Assembly: GCF_030269325.1 (NCBI RefSeq)
Contig: NZ_BSTD01000002.1
Span: forward strand, 434,001-498,000
Direction of reading: 5' to 3'
From: Amycolatopsis sp. NBRC 101858
Lineage (GTDB): Bacteria; Actinomycetota; Actinomycetes; Mycobacteriales; Pseudonocardiaceae
Length of the DNA: 64,000 nt
Shown here: piece by piece, positions 16,876-25,887 of the stretch
How the letters are laid out: the number at the start of each line of letters is the position of its first letter
Numbering within the stretch: the first letter of the stretch is position 1
Translations under genes and position numbers: made by a program
The notes under the pieces: generated by a model
Databases searched by the model: none
Told to the model about the DNA's origin: nothing
Seen by the model: the letters and a program-made list of their open reading frames with translations, nothing else

Positions 16876-17405
16876 CGGAGGTAGCCGTTCTCGACCAGCC
16901 GCTTGCCGATCAGGTCGAAGACGGCCGGGTCCTCCGGCACGACCGTGGCCAGGCCGTCGACGTACCGGTTGAACATGCAGAACGCGGCCGCGATCAGGAC
17001 CGTGTCGTGCAGCTCGGTGTCGGTCGCCCCTTCCGCGCGGGCGGCGGCGACCAGTTCTTCGGTGACCGCGCGGCCCGTCTCGCGCACGGCGAGCGCGATC
17101 CGCAGCAGCGCCTTGAGCTTCGCCGACACGGGGGCGTCGTCGATCCCGCCGCGCGTGGCGTCGACGACGGCCTGGCCGCCGTCGATGGTCTGGGCCGCCA
17201 CGGCGGCGTGGCTGCCGGTGCAGAACCGGCACTCGTTGCCCTGGGACACGACGGTCGCGATCAGCTCGCGTTCCCCGACGGTGAGGGTGCTGGGGCCGCG
17301 CAGCAGGACCTCGCCCAGCGCGCCGAGCGGCGTGGCGGTCTCCGGCCGGTAGGCGAAGAGCGCCGAAATGCCCGGCAGCTGCGGGTCGAGCGGGATGTGC
17401 GGCAT
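16872..17405 (-). CDS. Carboxymuconolactone decarboxylase/AhpD-like protein
   Basis: 177 residues from ATG 17405, chosen because AGGAGG lies seven bases upstream; a longer open frame upstream crosses a terminator hairpin. The motif NECRFCTGSHAAVA contains the CxxC...H pair typical of the AhpD/peroxidase-related CMD group, which reduces peroxides through a disulfide rather than decarboxylating. Helical content and length fit the family. It is convergent with the catabolic operon and may protect against peroxide or act on a lactone. Confidence 0.8.
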   Translation of the reverse strand: MPHIPLDPQLPGISALFAYRPETATPLGALGEVLLRGPSTLTVGERELIATVVSQGNECRFCTGSHAAVAAQTIDGGQAVVDATRGGIDDAPVSAKLKALLRIALAVRETGRAVTEELVAAARAEGATDTELHDTVLIAAAFCMFNRYVDGLATVVPEDPAVFDLIGKRLVENGYLR

Positions 17406-17444
17406 CAGGTCCTCCTCGCGGGGGCGAACGTTCTCCTCGTGAGT

Positions 17445-17504
17445 CTTTCGGCCGGCGGCGGCCCGGCCAACCTCCGCGTTGCCCAACCGGGCCGCCGCCG
17501 AAAG
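17445..17504. terminator. Long GC-rich hairpin, bidirectional terminator candidate
   Basis: Left arm CTTTCGGCCGGCGGCGGCCC and right arm GGGCCGCCGCCGAAAG pair with one 4-nt bulge; the ends are CTTTC and GAAAG. It lies between the chitinase stop (17518) and the start of the CMD gene (17405), so it would end chitinase transcription before the next gene on the same strand. Confidence 0.65.
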
Positions 17505-17517
17505 GATCAACCGAGGA

Positions 17518-19260
17518 TCAGCTGACGGTGAAATCGTCGGCGTAGAGGGCACTTTGGCCGTACCAGCCGTGGACGTACACCGTCACCGCGCCGGACGCGC
17601 CGGTCGTGAACGGCACCGACAGCTGGGTCCAGCCGCTGCTCGAGGTCCACGTGCTGGCGGTCGCGCCGCCCCGGACCCCGACGTAGGCGTAGCTGCCCTG
17701 CACCCACGCCTTGAGCGTGTAGGCGTGGTTCGGCGCGAGCGTGACGTTCTGCGCCGCTTCCCCGGTGGCCGAGGAGGTGGGCACCACCTGCAGCGCGTGG
17801 GTCCCGGAGTGGGCCGGGGTGGCGACGATCGCGTCACCCGCGGCGCTCCACGGGCTCAGCGCACCGGTCTCGAACCCGCCGTTGACGACCGAGCCGCCCG
17901 GGGCGGTGCCGTTGACCGTGAGGGTGAAGGTGGCGCTGTGGCTGCCGGCGGTCCCGGCGCCGGTCACGGTGAGCGGGTACACCCCGGGGACGGCGGCGGC
18001 GGTCGTGGCGACCGAGAGGGTCGCGCTGCCGCCCGCGGTCACCGAGCCCGGGCTGACCGACGCGGTGACGCCGGCCGGGGCACCGGTGACCGAGAGCGTC
18101 ACCGGCTGGGCGGAGCCGGAGGTCACGGCGGTGCTGATCGTCGCCGAGGCCGAGGCACCCGGGTTCACCGCGGCCGAGGCCGGGTTCGCCGAGACGGAGA
18201 AGTCGTTGCCCGGCACGGTGGTGCCGCCGGTGAACGGCTCGAAGGCGTGGCTGAAGAACCACGTGTCCTGGGCGATGCCGGAGCAGTTGTCGGCGGCGGC
18301 ACCGCCGGGGCAGCTGCCGTTGTCGCGTTGCAGGGCCCAGAACGACAGCTCGTTGATGCCCTTCGAGACCGCCCAGTTGTAGACGGTGGCCGCGTCGGCG
18401 GTCGTGAACGTCTCGGCCGGGCCGAAGTCGTCGACGCCGATCATCTCGGTGATCCCGACGCTCGCCCACAGCTGTGCCTGGGTCTTGCCGGGGTACAGCG
18501 CGCCGAGCTGGGAGACGAGCCCGGTGGCCGAGGTCTGGGTGTCGGTGGCCATCTGGTGGGCGGCGTTGTCGTAGTAGTCGAAGGTCATCATGTTGACCAC
18601 GTCGACGCGGGTGCCGTTGGAGACGGCGTTGCGCAGTACGGCCAGGCCGCTGTCGGCGAGGCCGCGGGTGGTCGTGGGCAGGGTGTAGGAGATCTGCAGC
18701 GACCGCCCGGACGCCGCGGCCCAGTCCTGGACCTTCTTGATGGCCTTGTTGCGGCGGTCGATGCCCGCCGAGTTGGTGAGCGAGTTGTCCTCGATGTCCA
18801 TGTCGAGGCGGGGGACGTCGTAGGTGGTGATCACCGACTCGTAGGCGGCGGCGATCGAGTCCACGTTCGTGCAGCTGTCGGCGATCTCGGTGCCGGTGTT
18901 GTCGGCGGTGTAGCCGCCGAAGGACGGGATGACGTCGCCACCGCGGGAGCGGATGGTGGCGATGTCGGAGCCGAAGACGCCGGTGGAGATCGGCATCCCG
19001 CTGTCGCCGTTCCAGTAGACGGTGCAGGATCCCTTGGTGGCGGCCTGGATGAACGCCATCGTGAGGTGCTTGGCGCCCGACTGCTGGGCCAGCGCGGCGG
19101 GGCTCTCACCGGTCCAGGCTTCGAAGTACGGCGCGAAGACGTGCGTGGGCAGCGGCGTCGCGGCTTGGGCGGTTCCGGCGCCGGCGACCAGCGATCCGGT
19201 CGAGATCGCTGTCAGGGCAAGAAAAACGGACATTCGGGAGAAAGGTCTGCGTCGACGCAT
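17518..19260 (-). CDS. Secreted GH18 chitinase with Ig-like and carbohydrate-binding domains
   Basis: 580 residues. Signal peptide 1-33 (basic start MRRRRPFSR, hydrophobic core, AQA-A cleavage). GH18 domain about 36-345 with catalytic DMDIE at 153-157 (acid Glu157) inside RLDMDIEDNS, and YNWAVSKGINELSFWALQRD near its end. Ala/Gly/Ser linker leads to a bacterial Ig/PKD-like domain (about 355-450: VTLSVTGAPAGVTASVSPGS) and a C-terminal jelly-roll CBM (about 455-580: NGGFETGALSPWSAAG, YADDFTVS). It cleaves chitin outside the cell. DasR-like sites upstream imply induction by N-acetylglucosamine signals. Confidence 0.92.
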   Translation of the reverse strand: MRRRRPFSRMSVFLALTAISTGSLVAGAGTAQAATPLPTHVFAPYFEAWTGESPAALAQQSGAKHLTMAFIQAATKGSCTVYWNGDSGMPISTGVFGSDIATIRSRGGDVIPSFGGYTADNTGTEIADSCTNVDSIAAAYESVITTYDVPRLDMDIEDNSLTNSAGIDRRNKAIKKVQDWAAASGRSLQISYTLPTTTRGLADSGLAVLRNAVSNGTRVDVVNMMTFDYYDNAAHQMATDTQTSATGLVSQLGALYPGKTQAQLWASVGITEMIGVDDFGPAETFTTADAATVYNWAVSKGINELSFWALQRDNGSCPGGAAADNCSGIAQDTWFFSHAFEPFTGGTTVPGNDFSVSANPASAAVNPGASASATISTAVTSGSAQPVTLSVTGAPAGVTASVSPGSVTAGGSATLSVATTAAAVPGVYPLTVTGAGTAGSHSATFTLTVNGTAPGGSVVNGGFETGALSPWSAAGDAIVATPAHSGTHALQVVPTSSATGEAAQNVTLAPNHAYTLKAWVQGSYAYVGVRGGATASTWTSSSGWTQLSVPFTTGASGAVTVYVHGWYGQSALYADDFTVS

Positions 19261-19320
19261 CTGCGCTCCAGTGCCGGCGGGGAGCCGTGCCGCGGCGTAA
19301 CACGGCGAGAACGTCTTCAG

Positions 19321-19361
19321 GATTGGATCAGACCAATATCGACGTCAAGGTCTAGACCATT
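19321..19361. promoter_or_regulatory. Two DasR (dre)-like operators upstream of the chitinase
   Basis: Read on the minus strand, AATGGTCTAGACCTT (19361-19347) and ATTGGTCTGATCCAATC (19337-19321) are near matches to the dre consensus ACTGGTCTAGACCA of Streptomyces chitinase genes, arranged as direct repeats 61-101 bases before the chitinase ATG. Confidence 0.7.
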
Positions 19362-19483
19362 AAACCGGCCGGATGGCCGCACGCGTTGCTCGCTCCCCAA
19401 TCGACGGCCGATGACGGCGTGTGAGCAACAATCGAATACAAAAACGTGCCAACTCCTGCGATCTGCCGGTAGCGTGCGCGTCC

Positions 19484-22102
19484 ATGCGGGTGAAATGGGG
19501 GAAGATTGGACAGCGCAGAGTGACCAAGCCGTGGCGTGCGGCACCGAAGGCCGCCCTCTCCAGCCCGCTCACCCTCATCGTCGCGGCGGTGACCTCGCTG
19601 CTCGCCTGCTTCCTCGGCACGGCCGCGGTCCTGCAGGCCTCCGCCGCCGGCGGCGCGGCGATCGCCTACCAGACCGGGATCACCTGCCCCGACAGCTACG
19701 GCCCGGTCTTCGGCAAGGGCAACATCCCCGTCCAGGACATCCCGGCCGTCACCGGCGCCGTGCAGCGCCACGCCGGCGCGCACGGCTTCGGCACCCCGGT
19801 CGTCGGCCAGTACACCACCGTCCTGCCCGGCACCCAGTTCAACGGCGACCCGCACTACAAGATCCGCCTCGCCTACCGCGACCAGGCCGGTCTGGACAAC
19901 CTGACGCTGCAGCAGGGCAGCCGCGCCCCCGGGCTGTGGCTGGGCAACGTCGTCGCCGACGCCGAGCACATCGGCATCGGCGCGAAGCCCAGCATCCGCG
20001 GCGACGTCCTGCCGCCGGTCACCGGCATCTACCGCGACCTGGTCGACCCGCCACCGCGGTGGTGGTGCTCGCAGCAGTCCGGCGCCGTCGTCGACCGGCT
20101 GGCCAACGACCCCATCGACTCGATCGTGTTCGCCACCGACCGCAAGACCTTCGACGACGCGATCCGGGCGATCGGCCTGCCGAAGATGCAGTACTTCCAC
20201 ATCTCCTTCTACGAACCGGCCCCGGCCACCCTCAGCGCCGCCGAAGACCTCCTGCAGCGCTCCCGCGACCTCGTCACCGACGTCCGCGCGGACCTGACCG
20301 CCCAAGGGCTCGGGAACCTCGTCCCCGGCGACGTCCCGACGTTCGAGCGCTCGGTGCAGATCGCCCGCCAGGCCCAGGACAACGTGTTCGTCTCGATCCT
20401 GCCGCTCGCGCTGATCAGCGTCCTGGTCGGCTGCGCCGGCCTCGGCACCGTCGCCCTGCAGTGGTACCAGCGGCGGCACGCGCAGCTGCGGCTGCTTTCG
20501 GCGCGCGGCAGCGGCCCGGGCGCCCTCGGCGGCCTCGCCGTCGCCGAACTGGGCCTGCCGATCCTGCTCGGCGGCGCCCTCGGCGCGGCCGCCGCCCGGC
20601 TGCTGCTGGGCGTGTACGGCCCACCCGGCGCGCCCGACCCCGACGCCGAACTGCGCGCCGGCACCGTCGCCGCGGGCGTGCTGGTCGTATCGCTCGCGCT
20701 GCTGGCCCTGATCGTCGCCGTGCGCGCGCACCGCGAGTTCGAACTCGGCCGCGTCCGCCGCGGCGGCAACCGGATGCGGCTGCTCGGGTACTTCCCGTGG
20801 GAGCTCGCGACGGCCGGCATGGCGTGGCTCGGCTGGACCCGCCTGGCCCACTACAGCACCGGCTCCCGCCTCGGAAATCCATTACCCCAGGTCGACCCGC
20901 TGGCCCTGACCTACCCGGTGTTCGTCGTGCTCACCGTCGGCCTGCTGACCGCACGGCTGGCGTGGCTGGCCCTGCACGCCTCCCACCGGGCCCGGTTCTG
21001 GTCCCGCCCGGCCCTGCAGCTGGCGATCCGGCGGCTGGCCGGCGCCCGCGCCCCGGTGACCGGCGTCCTGGTCATCGGCACCCTCGCCATCGGCACGCTG
21101 GCCACCGGCCTCGGCATCGCCAACGGCCAGGAAGCCGCGCTCGACACGAAGTCGGCGATCTTCGTCGGCGGCAACGCCCGCCTCGACACCGACAGCCCGA
21201 TCGGGATGGGCACCGTCGCGATGCCCGCCGCGCTGGCCGGCACCAGCACCGTCGTCGGCGAACTGACCGGCACCGGCAGCGTCGTGCTCGTCGTCGACCC
21301 CGCGACGTTCACCAAGGGCGCCGCCGTCGGGGACATCCCGGCGACCGACCTCGACGGCCTGCTGCGGAAGATCTCCCAACCCGACCCCCACGGCACACCC
21401 GTGATCCGCATCGGCCACACCGCGAAGCAGCGCGCCCAGCTGCCAGGTGGGCTGCGCGACGCCGTCACCGTCGCCGACCTGCCGGTCTTCCCGATGATCG
21501 GCACCTCACCCGGCTACGTCGTCTCCCGCACCGCACTCGACCACGAGCAGCTCGACGGGATCCCGAAGTGGAGCGTCCTGACCGGCGCGTCGCTGGCCGA
21601 CGCGACCACCGCCCTGCGCGCCGCGGGCGTGTTCATCCCCAACCGGATCAGCCGCGAAACCGCGCTCGACGGCCTGCCGTTCTTCGTCGTCTCGTGGACG
21701 TTCTCCTTCGTGGCGCTGCTCGGCGCGGTCCTCGGCGTCGTGGCGATCCTCGCCCTGCTCGTCGCGGTCGAAGTCCGGCGACGGCAGAACGCCCTCGCCG
21801 GGGCGCTGGTGCTGCGGATGGGCATGCGGCCGCGGACCCTGCTGGCCAGCCACCTGATGGAATTGGGCGCGCTCAGCGGGCTGGCGATCGTCGTCGGCGT
21901 GGTCTGCGGGGTCTCCGTGGCCGGGCTGTCCGTGCCGCGCTTCGACCCGGCGACCTTCCTCGCGCCACGCTCCGAACTGCCCGACCCGCTGCCGTTCGTG
22001 CTGACCGTGCTCGTCGTCGGGGTGCTCGTCGTGGCCCTGGCCGGCTGGATCGCGGTGCGCTCGGTGCGCACCGCCCGGACCGCGGAGCTGATCCGTGCCT
22101 GA
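19484..22102 (+). CDS. Large FtsX-like ABC transporter permease
   Basis: 872 residues from ATG 19484 (GTG 19519 is an alternative; neither has a strong ribosome site). One N-terminal membrane segment (LTLIVAAVTSLLACFLGTAA) precedes a ~260-residue extracellular domain with a Cys pair (ITCPDSYGPV, RWWCSQQSG), then FtsX-type membrane blocks at about 300-480, a second extracellular domain, and a final four-helix FtsX block (FFVVSWTFSFVALLGAVLGV ... VLTVLVVGVLVVALAGWIAV). MacB/FtsX permeases couple ATP use to mechanical export or envelope signalling. Overlaps the first ATPase gene by 8 nt. Divergent from the chitinase. Confidence 0.85.
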   Translation: MRVKWGKIGQRRVTKPWRAAPKAALSSPLTLIVAAVTSLLACFLGTAAVLQASAAGGAAIAYQTGITCPDSYGPVFGKGNIPVQDIPAVTGAVQRHAGAHGFGTPVVGQYTTVLPGTQFNGDPHYKIRLAYRDQAGLDNLTLQQGSRAPGLWLGNVVADAEHIGIGAKPSIRGDVLPPVTGIYRDLVDPPPRWWCSQQSGAVVDRLANDPIDSIVFATDRKTFDDAIRAIGLPKMQYFHISFYEPAPATLSAAEDLLQRSRDLVTDVRADLTAQGLGNLVPGDVPTFERSVQIARQAQDNVFVSILPLALISVLVGCAGLGTVALQWYQRRHAQLRLLSARGSGPGALGGLAVAELGLPILLGGALGAAAARLLLGVYGPPGAPDPDAELRAGTVAAGVLVVSLALLALIVAVRAHREFELGRVRRGGNRMRLLGYFPWELATAGMAWLGWTRLAHYSTGSRLGNPLPQVDPLALTYPVFVVLTVGLLTARLAWLALHASHRARFWSRPALQLAIRRLAGARAPVTGVLVIGTLAIGTLATGLGIANGQEAALDTKSAIFVGGNARLDTDSPIGMGTVAMPAALAGTSTVVGELTGTGSVVLVVDPATFTKGAAVGDIPATDLDGLLRKISQPDPHGTPVIRIGHTAKQRAQLPGGLRDAVTVADLPVFPMIGTSPGYVVSRTALDHEQLDGIPKWSVLTGASLADATTALRAAGVFIPNRISRETALDGLPFFVVSWTFSFVALLGAVLGVVAILALLVAVEVRRRQNALAGALVLRMGMRPRTLLASHLMELGALSGLAIVVGVVCGVSVAGLSVPRFDPATFLAPRSELPDPLPFVLTVLVVGVLVVALAGWIAVRSVRTARTAELIRA

Positions 22103-22787
22103 CAAACCGATCTTCACCCTGCGCGGCATCGGCGTCGACTACCCGACCCCGGCCGGCGTCGTCACCGGCGTCGACGACGTCACCTTCGACGTCCCCGCCC
22201 ACGGCATGACCGTCTTCGCCGGACCGTCGGGCTCCGGGAAGTCGACCCTGCTGCGCGTACTGGGCCTGTTCGAACAGCCCGTACGCGGCACCCTGACCTT
22301 CCAGGGCGCCGACGTCCGCAAGCTCAAGCACCGCGAGCGGCGCGCGCTGCGCCGCCACCACCTCGGCTTGGTGTTCCAGAACCCCTCCGACAACCTGCTC
22401 GGCTACCTCTCGGTCGCCGAGAACCTGCGGGCCGCGGCCGAAGCCGCCGGGACCGACTGCACCGCCGAGGACATCCTCGGGCAGCTCGGCCTGCACGGCA
22501 CCGGCGACTGGAAGATCTCCGCGCTCTCCGGCGGCCAGCAGCAGCGGCTGGCGTTCGGGTGCGTGCTCGCCGCGCGCTCCACGGTGATCCTGGCCGACGA
22601 ACCGACCTCCCAGCTCGACGAAGCCTCGGCCGACCTCGTGCTGGACACCCTGCAGTACCTGGTGGACCAGGACTTCGCCGTACTGGTCGCCTCCCACGAC
22701 GAACGCCTCATCGACCTCGGCGCACGCGTGGCCCGGCTGCACAAGGGCACGCTCGACGGCGTCGAAGAACGGGAGCCGCAACGGTGA
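22095..22787 (+). CDS. ABC transporter ATPase 1 (LolD/MacB type)
   Basis: 230 residues from GTG 22095. Walker A GPSGSGKST (about 44-52), Q-loop FQNPSDN, intact signature ALSGGQQQRLAFG, Walker B VILADEPTSQLDEAS and H-loop ASHDE. This is the catalytically complete ATPase of the set. Translationally coupled to the permease before it and to the second ATPase after it (GTGA overlap). Confidence 0.93.
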   Translation: MPDKPIFTLRGIGVDYPTPAGVVTGVDDVTFDVPAHGMTVFAGPSGSGKSTLLRVLGLFEQPVRGTLTFQGADVRKLKHRERRALRRHHLGLVFQNPSDNLLGYLSVAENLRAAAEAAGTDCTAEDILGQLGLHGTGDWKISALSGGQQQRLAFGCVLAARSTVILADEPTSQLDEASADLVLDTLQYLVDQDFAVLVASHDERLIDLGARVARLHKGTLDGVEEREPQR

Positions 22788-23470
22788 CCACGGAAGTCAC
22801 GCCGTCCATGCTGGAAGCCGTCGGGCTGCGCCGCAGCTTCGCCCACCCCAGCGGCGACATCGAGGTCCTGCGCGGACTCGAACTGCGCGTCGCCGCCGGC
22901 GAGCTCGTGACGGTCTCGGGCCGCTCCGGCTCCGGCAAGAGCGCCCTGCTGGCGCTGCTGTGCGGGTTCGACTCCCCCGACTCCGGCTGCGTCCTGCTCG
23001 ACGGCGTCCCCATCAGCGGCGCCCCGCCGTGGCACACCTGCGCGGTGCTGCCCCAGGCCCTCGGGCTCGCCAACGAACTCACGATCGCCGAAAACGTCGC
23101 CCTCCCCCTGCGGCTGCGCTCCGACGTACCCCGCCCGTCGCCCGCCGCGATCCACGCCCGCGTCACCGAACTCCTGGACGAGCTGGGCATCGGCGAACTC
23201 GGCGACCGCTACCCCCTCGAGGTGTCGTTCGGCCAGCAGCAACGCGTCGCCCTCGCCCGCGCGGTCGCCGGGAAGCCCCGCGTCCTGCTCACCGACGAGC
23301 CGACCGCCCACCTCGACGCCGGCAGCACCCCCCGGGTCCTGCGCCTGCTGCGCCGCTGCGCGCAGGAGGGCGCGGCGGTGATCGTCGCGACCCACGACGA
23401 CGAGGTCCACCGCATCGCCGACCGCCGCGTCCGCCTCCTCGACGGAGTGCTCACCGCCCTGCTGGACTAA
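22784..23470 (+). CDS. ABC transporter ATPase 2 with altered signature motif
   Basis: 228 residues from GTG 22784. Walker A GRSGSGKSA (Ala replaces the usual Ser/Thr after Lys-Ser), Q-loop VLPQALGLAN, signature EVSFGQQQRVALARAV in place of LSGGQ, Walker B VLLTDEPTAHLDAG and H-loop ATHDD. The changed signature and Walker A suggest an asymmetric heterodimer with ATPase 1, in which one composite site is weak. Two ATPases for one permease gene fits a single polypeptide carrying two permease halves. Confidence 0.9.
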   Translation: MTTEVTPSMLEAVGLRRSFAHPSGDIEVLRGLELRVAAGELVTVSGRSGSGKSALLALLCGFDSPDSGCVLLDGVPISGAPPWHTCAVLPQALGLANELTIAENVALPLRLRSDVPRPSPAAIHARVTELLDELGIGELGDRYPLEVSFGQQQRVALARAVAGKPRVLLTDEPTAHLDAGSTPRVLRLLRRCAQEGAAVIVATHDDEVHRIADRRVRLLDGVLTALLD

Positions 23471-23556
23471 CCGATCAGGAATCGAGAAGCGCTGGTCACC
23501 GGGCCGCGAATAGCGTCATCGCCGTACCGCACCACCGACTTCAGGAGCAACCCGCG

Positions 23557-23907
23557 ATGAGCACCCAGGGGATCAAGACCGTTCTCCACCCCGTCACCGA
23601 CGTGGCCGCCGCCAAAGCCGTCTACACCGCCCTGCTCGGCATCGAACCCGTGGCCGACGCCCCCTACTACGTCGGCTACGACACCGAAGGCCAGCACATC
23701 GGCCTCGTGCCCAACGGCGCGCAGCAGGGCATGACCGGCCCGGTCACCTACTGGCACGTCAGTGACATCGCCGCCAAGCTCGCCGAGGTGACCGCCGCGG
23801 GCGCGAAGGTCAAGGACGAACCGAAGGACGTCGGCAACGGCCGCCTGGTCGCGACCTTCACCGACGCCGACGGCAACGTCCTGGGCCTGCTCGAAGACCC
23901 CGCCTAA
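23557..23907 (+). CDS. VOC/glyoxalase-like protein
   Basis: 116 residues with AGGAG upstream. One VOC module: TVLHPVTDVAAAKAVYTALL GIEPVADAPYYVGYDT, then GPVTYWHVSDIAAKLAEVTA AGAKVKDEPKDVGNG and the closing FTDADGNVLGLLED. The metal triad His/His/Glu can be partly placed (TVLHP, YWHV, GLLED). Such small proteins act as dimers in lyase, dioxygenase or antibiotic-binding roles; none can be chosen here. Its stop overlaps the convergent SDR stop. Confidence 0.85.
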   Translation: MSTQGIKTVLHPVTDVAAAKAVYTALLGIEPVADAPYYVGYDTEGQHIGLVPNGAQQGMTGPVTYWHVSDIAAKLAEVTAAGAKVKDEPKDVGNGRLVATFTDADGNVLGLLEDPA

Positions 23908-24749
23908 TCCAGCGCGGTCGCCCGGCTGACCTCCTCCCAGGCCGCCAGGTCCGCCGCGAGCGCCTCGTGCTGGGCCCGGATCGCCGCCACGGCGTCCGCG
24001 CCCAGCGCGAGGTGCAGCGGCGCGTCCGCACTGCCGACCGCCCGCACGATCGCCGCGGCCGCCTTGGCCGGGTCGCCCGGCTGGGTACCGTCCATCGACT
24101 CCACCGCATCCCGCGTGCCCGACGTCGACACCGCGTAGGCGTCGATCGTGCGGGACCGACGCATCCGGCCACCGCCGAACTCCGTGCGGAACGCACCCGG
24201 CTCCACGATCAGCACCCGCACCCCGAACGGCTTCACCTCTTCCGCAAGAGCCTCGGACAAACCCTCCAACGCGTACTTCGCCGCACTGTAAGCACCGAAC
24301 CCGGGCATCGACAGCTGCCCGCCCATCGAACTGATCTGCACCACCGTGCCGCTGCCCTGCGCACGCAGGTGCGGCAGCACCGCCTTCGTCACCGCCACCG
24401 CGCCGAAGAACATCACCTCCATCAGCGCACGCAGCTCCTCCAGCGTGAGTTCCTCGACCGCGCCGACCGACCCGTTGCCGGCGTTGTTGACCACGACGTC
24501 GATCCGGCCGAACTCCGCCAGCGCCGTCTTCACCGCCGCGTCGACCTGCCCGGCATCGGTCACGTCCAGCGCCGCCGTCCGGACCCGGTCCCCGCCACGC
24601 TCCTGCAGCTCGCCCAGGGTCTCCGGGCGCCGCGCGGTGGCCAGCACCCGGTCACCCGCGGCCAGCGCGGCCAGCGCGATCTCCCGCCCGAACCCGGCCG
24701 AGCAGCCGGTGATCAGCCAGACGCGGCCGTCGGTGTTCGTCATCTTCAC
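23904..24749 (-). CDS. Short-chain dehydrogenase/reductase
   Basis: 281 residues. Classical SDR: cofactor motif TGCSAGFGREI near residue 15, NNAG at about 88, catalytic Ser in QISSMGG and YSAAK (Tyr-x-x-x-Lys) near 153-157. Arginine in ATARRPETL favours NADP(H). The C-terminal part RFGGGRMRRSRTIDAYAVST is the substrate lid of the group often called oxidoreductase/retinol-dehydrogenase-like. Divergent from the LysR gene starting at 24842, so it is the likely target of that regulator. Confidence 0.9.
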   Translation of the reverse strand: MKMTNTDGRVWLITGCSAGFGREIALAALAAGDRVLATARRPETLGELQERGGDRVRTAALDVTDAGQVDAAVKTALAEFGRIDVVVNNAGNGSVGAVEELTLEELRALMEVMFFGAVAVTKAVLPHLRAQGSGTVVQISSMGGQLSMPGFGAYSAAKYALEGLSEALAEEVKPFGVRVLIVEPGAFRTEFGGGRMRRSRTIDAYAVSTSGTRDAVESMDGTQPGDPAKAAAAIVRAVGSADAPLHLALGADAVAAIRAQHEALAADLAAWEEVSRATALD

Positions 24750-24841
24750 GTTCCTCCCAGTGGATTCCTCCCTGCCATCCTGGGGACGATCACGACCGCG
24801 CCGCCAACACCGATCTCCTGCCAGGGCTACAGTCCCAGCCT

Positions 24842-25744
24842 GTGACTCCCGAGCTGCGACAGCTTCGCTACTTCGTCGCCGTCGCCGACGAAACCAGCTT
24901 CACGCGCGCCGCCACCGGCCTGCACATCGCCCAGCAATCCCTCTCCCAGCAGATCACCGTGCTCGAACGCAGCCTCGGCACGCGCCTGTTCGACCGCGAC
25001 ACCCGCGGCACCCGCCTCACCGCCGTCGGCGAGCTCTTCCTCCCCGAAGCCCGCGCGGTCCTGGCCCGCGCCGACGAAGCCGTCGCGACCCTCGCACGGG
25101 CGGTGCGCGGCGAGATCGGCACCATCCGGCTCGCCTTCCTCACCACCACGGCGAACTACCTGCTGCCCCCGGTGGTCCGCGCCGTCCGCGAACGGTTCCC
25201 CGACCTCACCGTGACGACCGCCGAAGCCTCCATCGCCGAACTCGTCGACGGCTTGCGCGAACGCCGCTTCGACCTCGCCTTCACCCGGCCACCCCTGGTC
25301 GACGGCCTCGCCTCCCGGACCCTGCTCACCGAGGAAGTGTGCGCCGTCCTCCCCACCGGCCACCCCCTCGCCGGACGCACGTCCCTGAACCTGGCCGACC
25401 TGGCCGCGGAACCGTGGGTGCTGACCCCGCGCAGCACCTGGGAACCCTGGCACCGCAGCTACGACGCCGACTTCGCCGCCGCCGGCTTCACCCCGCACGT
25501 CGTCCAGCGCGCCGCCACCGTGCAAGGACTGCTCGGCCTCGTCGCCGCCGGCGTCGGCATCACCCGGCTCACCCGCTCCTCCCACAGCCTGCGCCGCAGC
25601 GGCGTCGCGTTCGTCCCCCTCGAGGACGACCTCGCCCGGACCGAACTCGTGTGGGTACCCGGCCACGACAACCCCGCGATCCCGGTCATCGCCGACGTCG
25701 CCGCCGAACTCGCCGCGACCACCGACCTCACCGAAGCCGGATAG
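24842..25744 (+). CDS. LysR family transcriptional regulator
   Basis: 300 residues from GTG 24842. N-terminal winged helix (LRQLRYFVAVADETSFTRAA, LHIAQQSLSQQITVLERSLG) then a periplasmic-binding-like effector domain (IGTIRLAFLTTTANYLLPPV, FDLAFTRPPLVDGLASRTLL, GLVAAGVGITRL). It lies 92 nt from the divergent SDR gene, the usual LysR-target arrangement. Effector unknown. Confidence 0.92.
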   Translation: MTPELRQLRYFVAVADETSFTRAATGLHIAQQSLSQQITVLERSLGTRLFDRDTRGTRLTAVGELFLPEARAVLARADEAVATLARAVRGEIGTIRLAFLTTTANYLLPPVVRAVRERFPDLTVTTAEASIAELVDGLRERRFDLAFTRPPLVDGLASRTLLTEEVCAVLPTGHPLAGRTSLNLADLAAEPWVLTPRSTWEPWHRSYDADFAAAGFTPHVVQRAATVQGLLGLVAAGVGITRLTRSSHSLRRSGVAFVPLEDDLARTELVWVPGHDNPAIPVIADVAAELAATTDLTEAG

Positions 25745-25813
25745 CCCGCCCCGAATCGCGAAGCTTGCCCGATCTCACCCCATTAACATCGAAAGTTGAT
25801 CGACAAGCCCATT

Positions 25814-25887
25814 TCGTTGACAACCGTGATCACCTTTTCTTGTTGACGCCCAACCAGGCACGCCAATAACCTGTTCAATGTCAACGA
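25814..25887. promoter_or_regulatory. Inverted repeats in AT-rich leader of the second P450
   Basis: TCGTTGACA (25814-25822) and TGTCAACGA (25879-25887) are exact inverted 9-mers 56 bases apart, with a further TGTTGACG at 25841. The 192-nt region is visibly more AT-rich than its neighbours. It precedes the P450 ATG at 25937 and may be a looped or multi-site operator. Confidence 0.45.

Noticed and set aside
17479..22209. 1576-codon plus-strand open frame
   Set aside because: Its first part is antisense to the chitinase and the rest is out of frame with the permease; Arg/Pro/Ala-rich with no domain. GC-rich genomes give such long chance frames.
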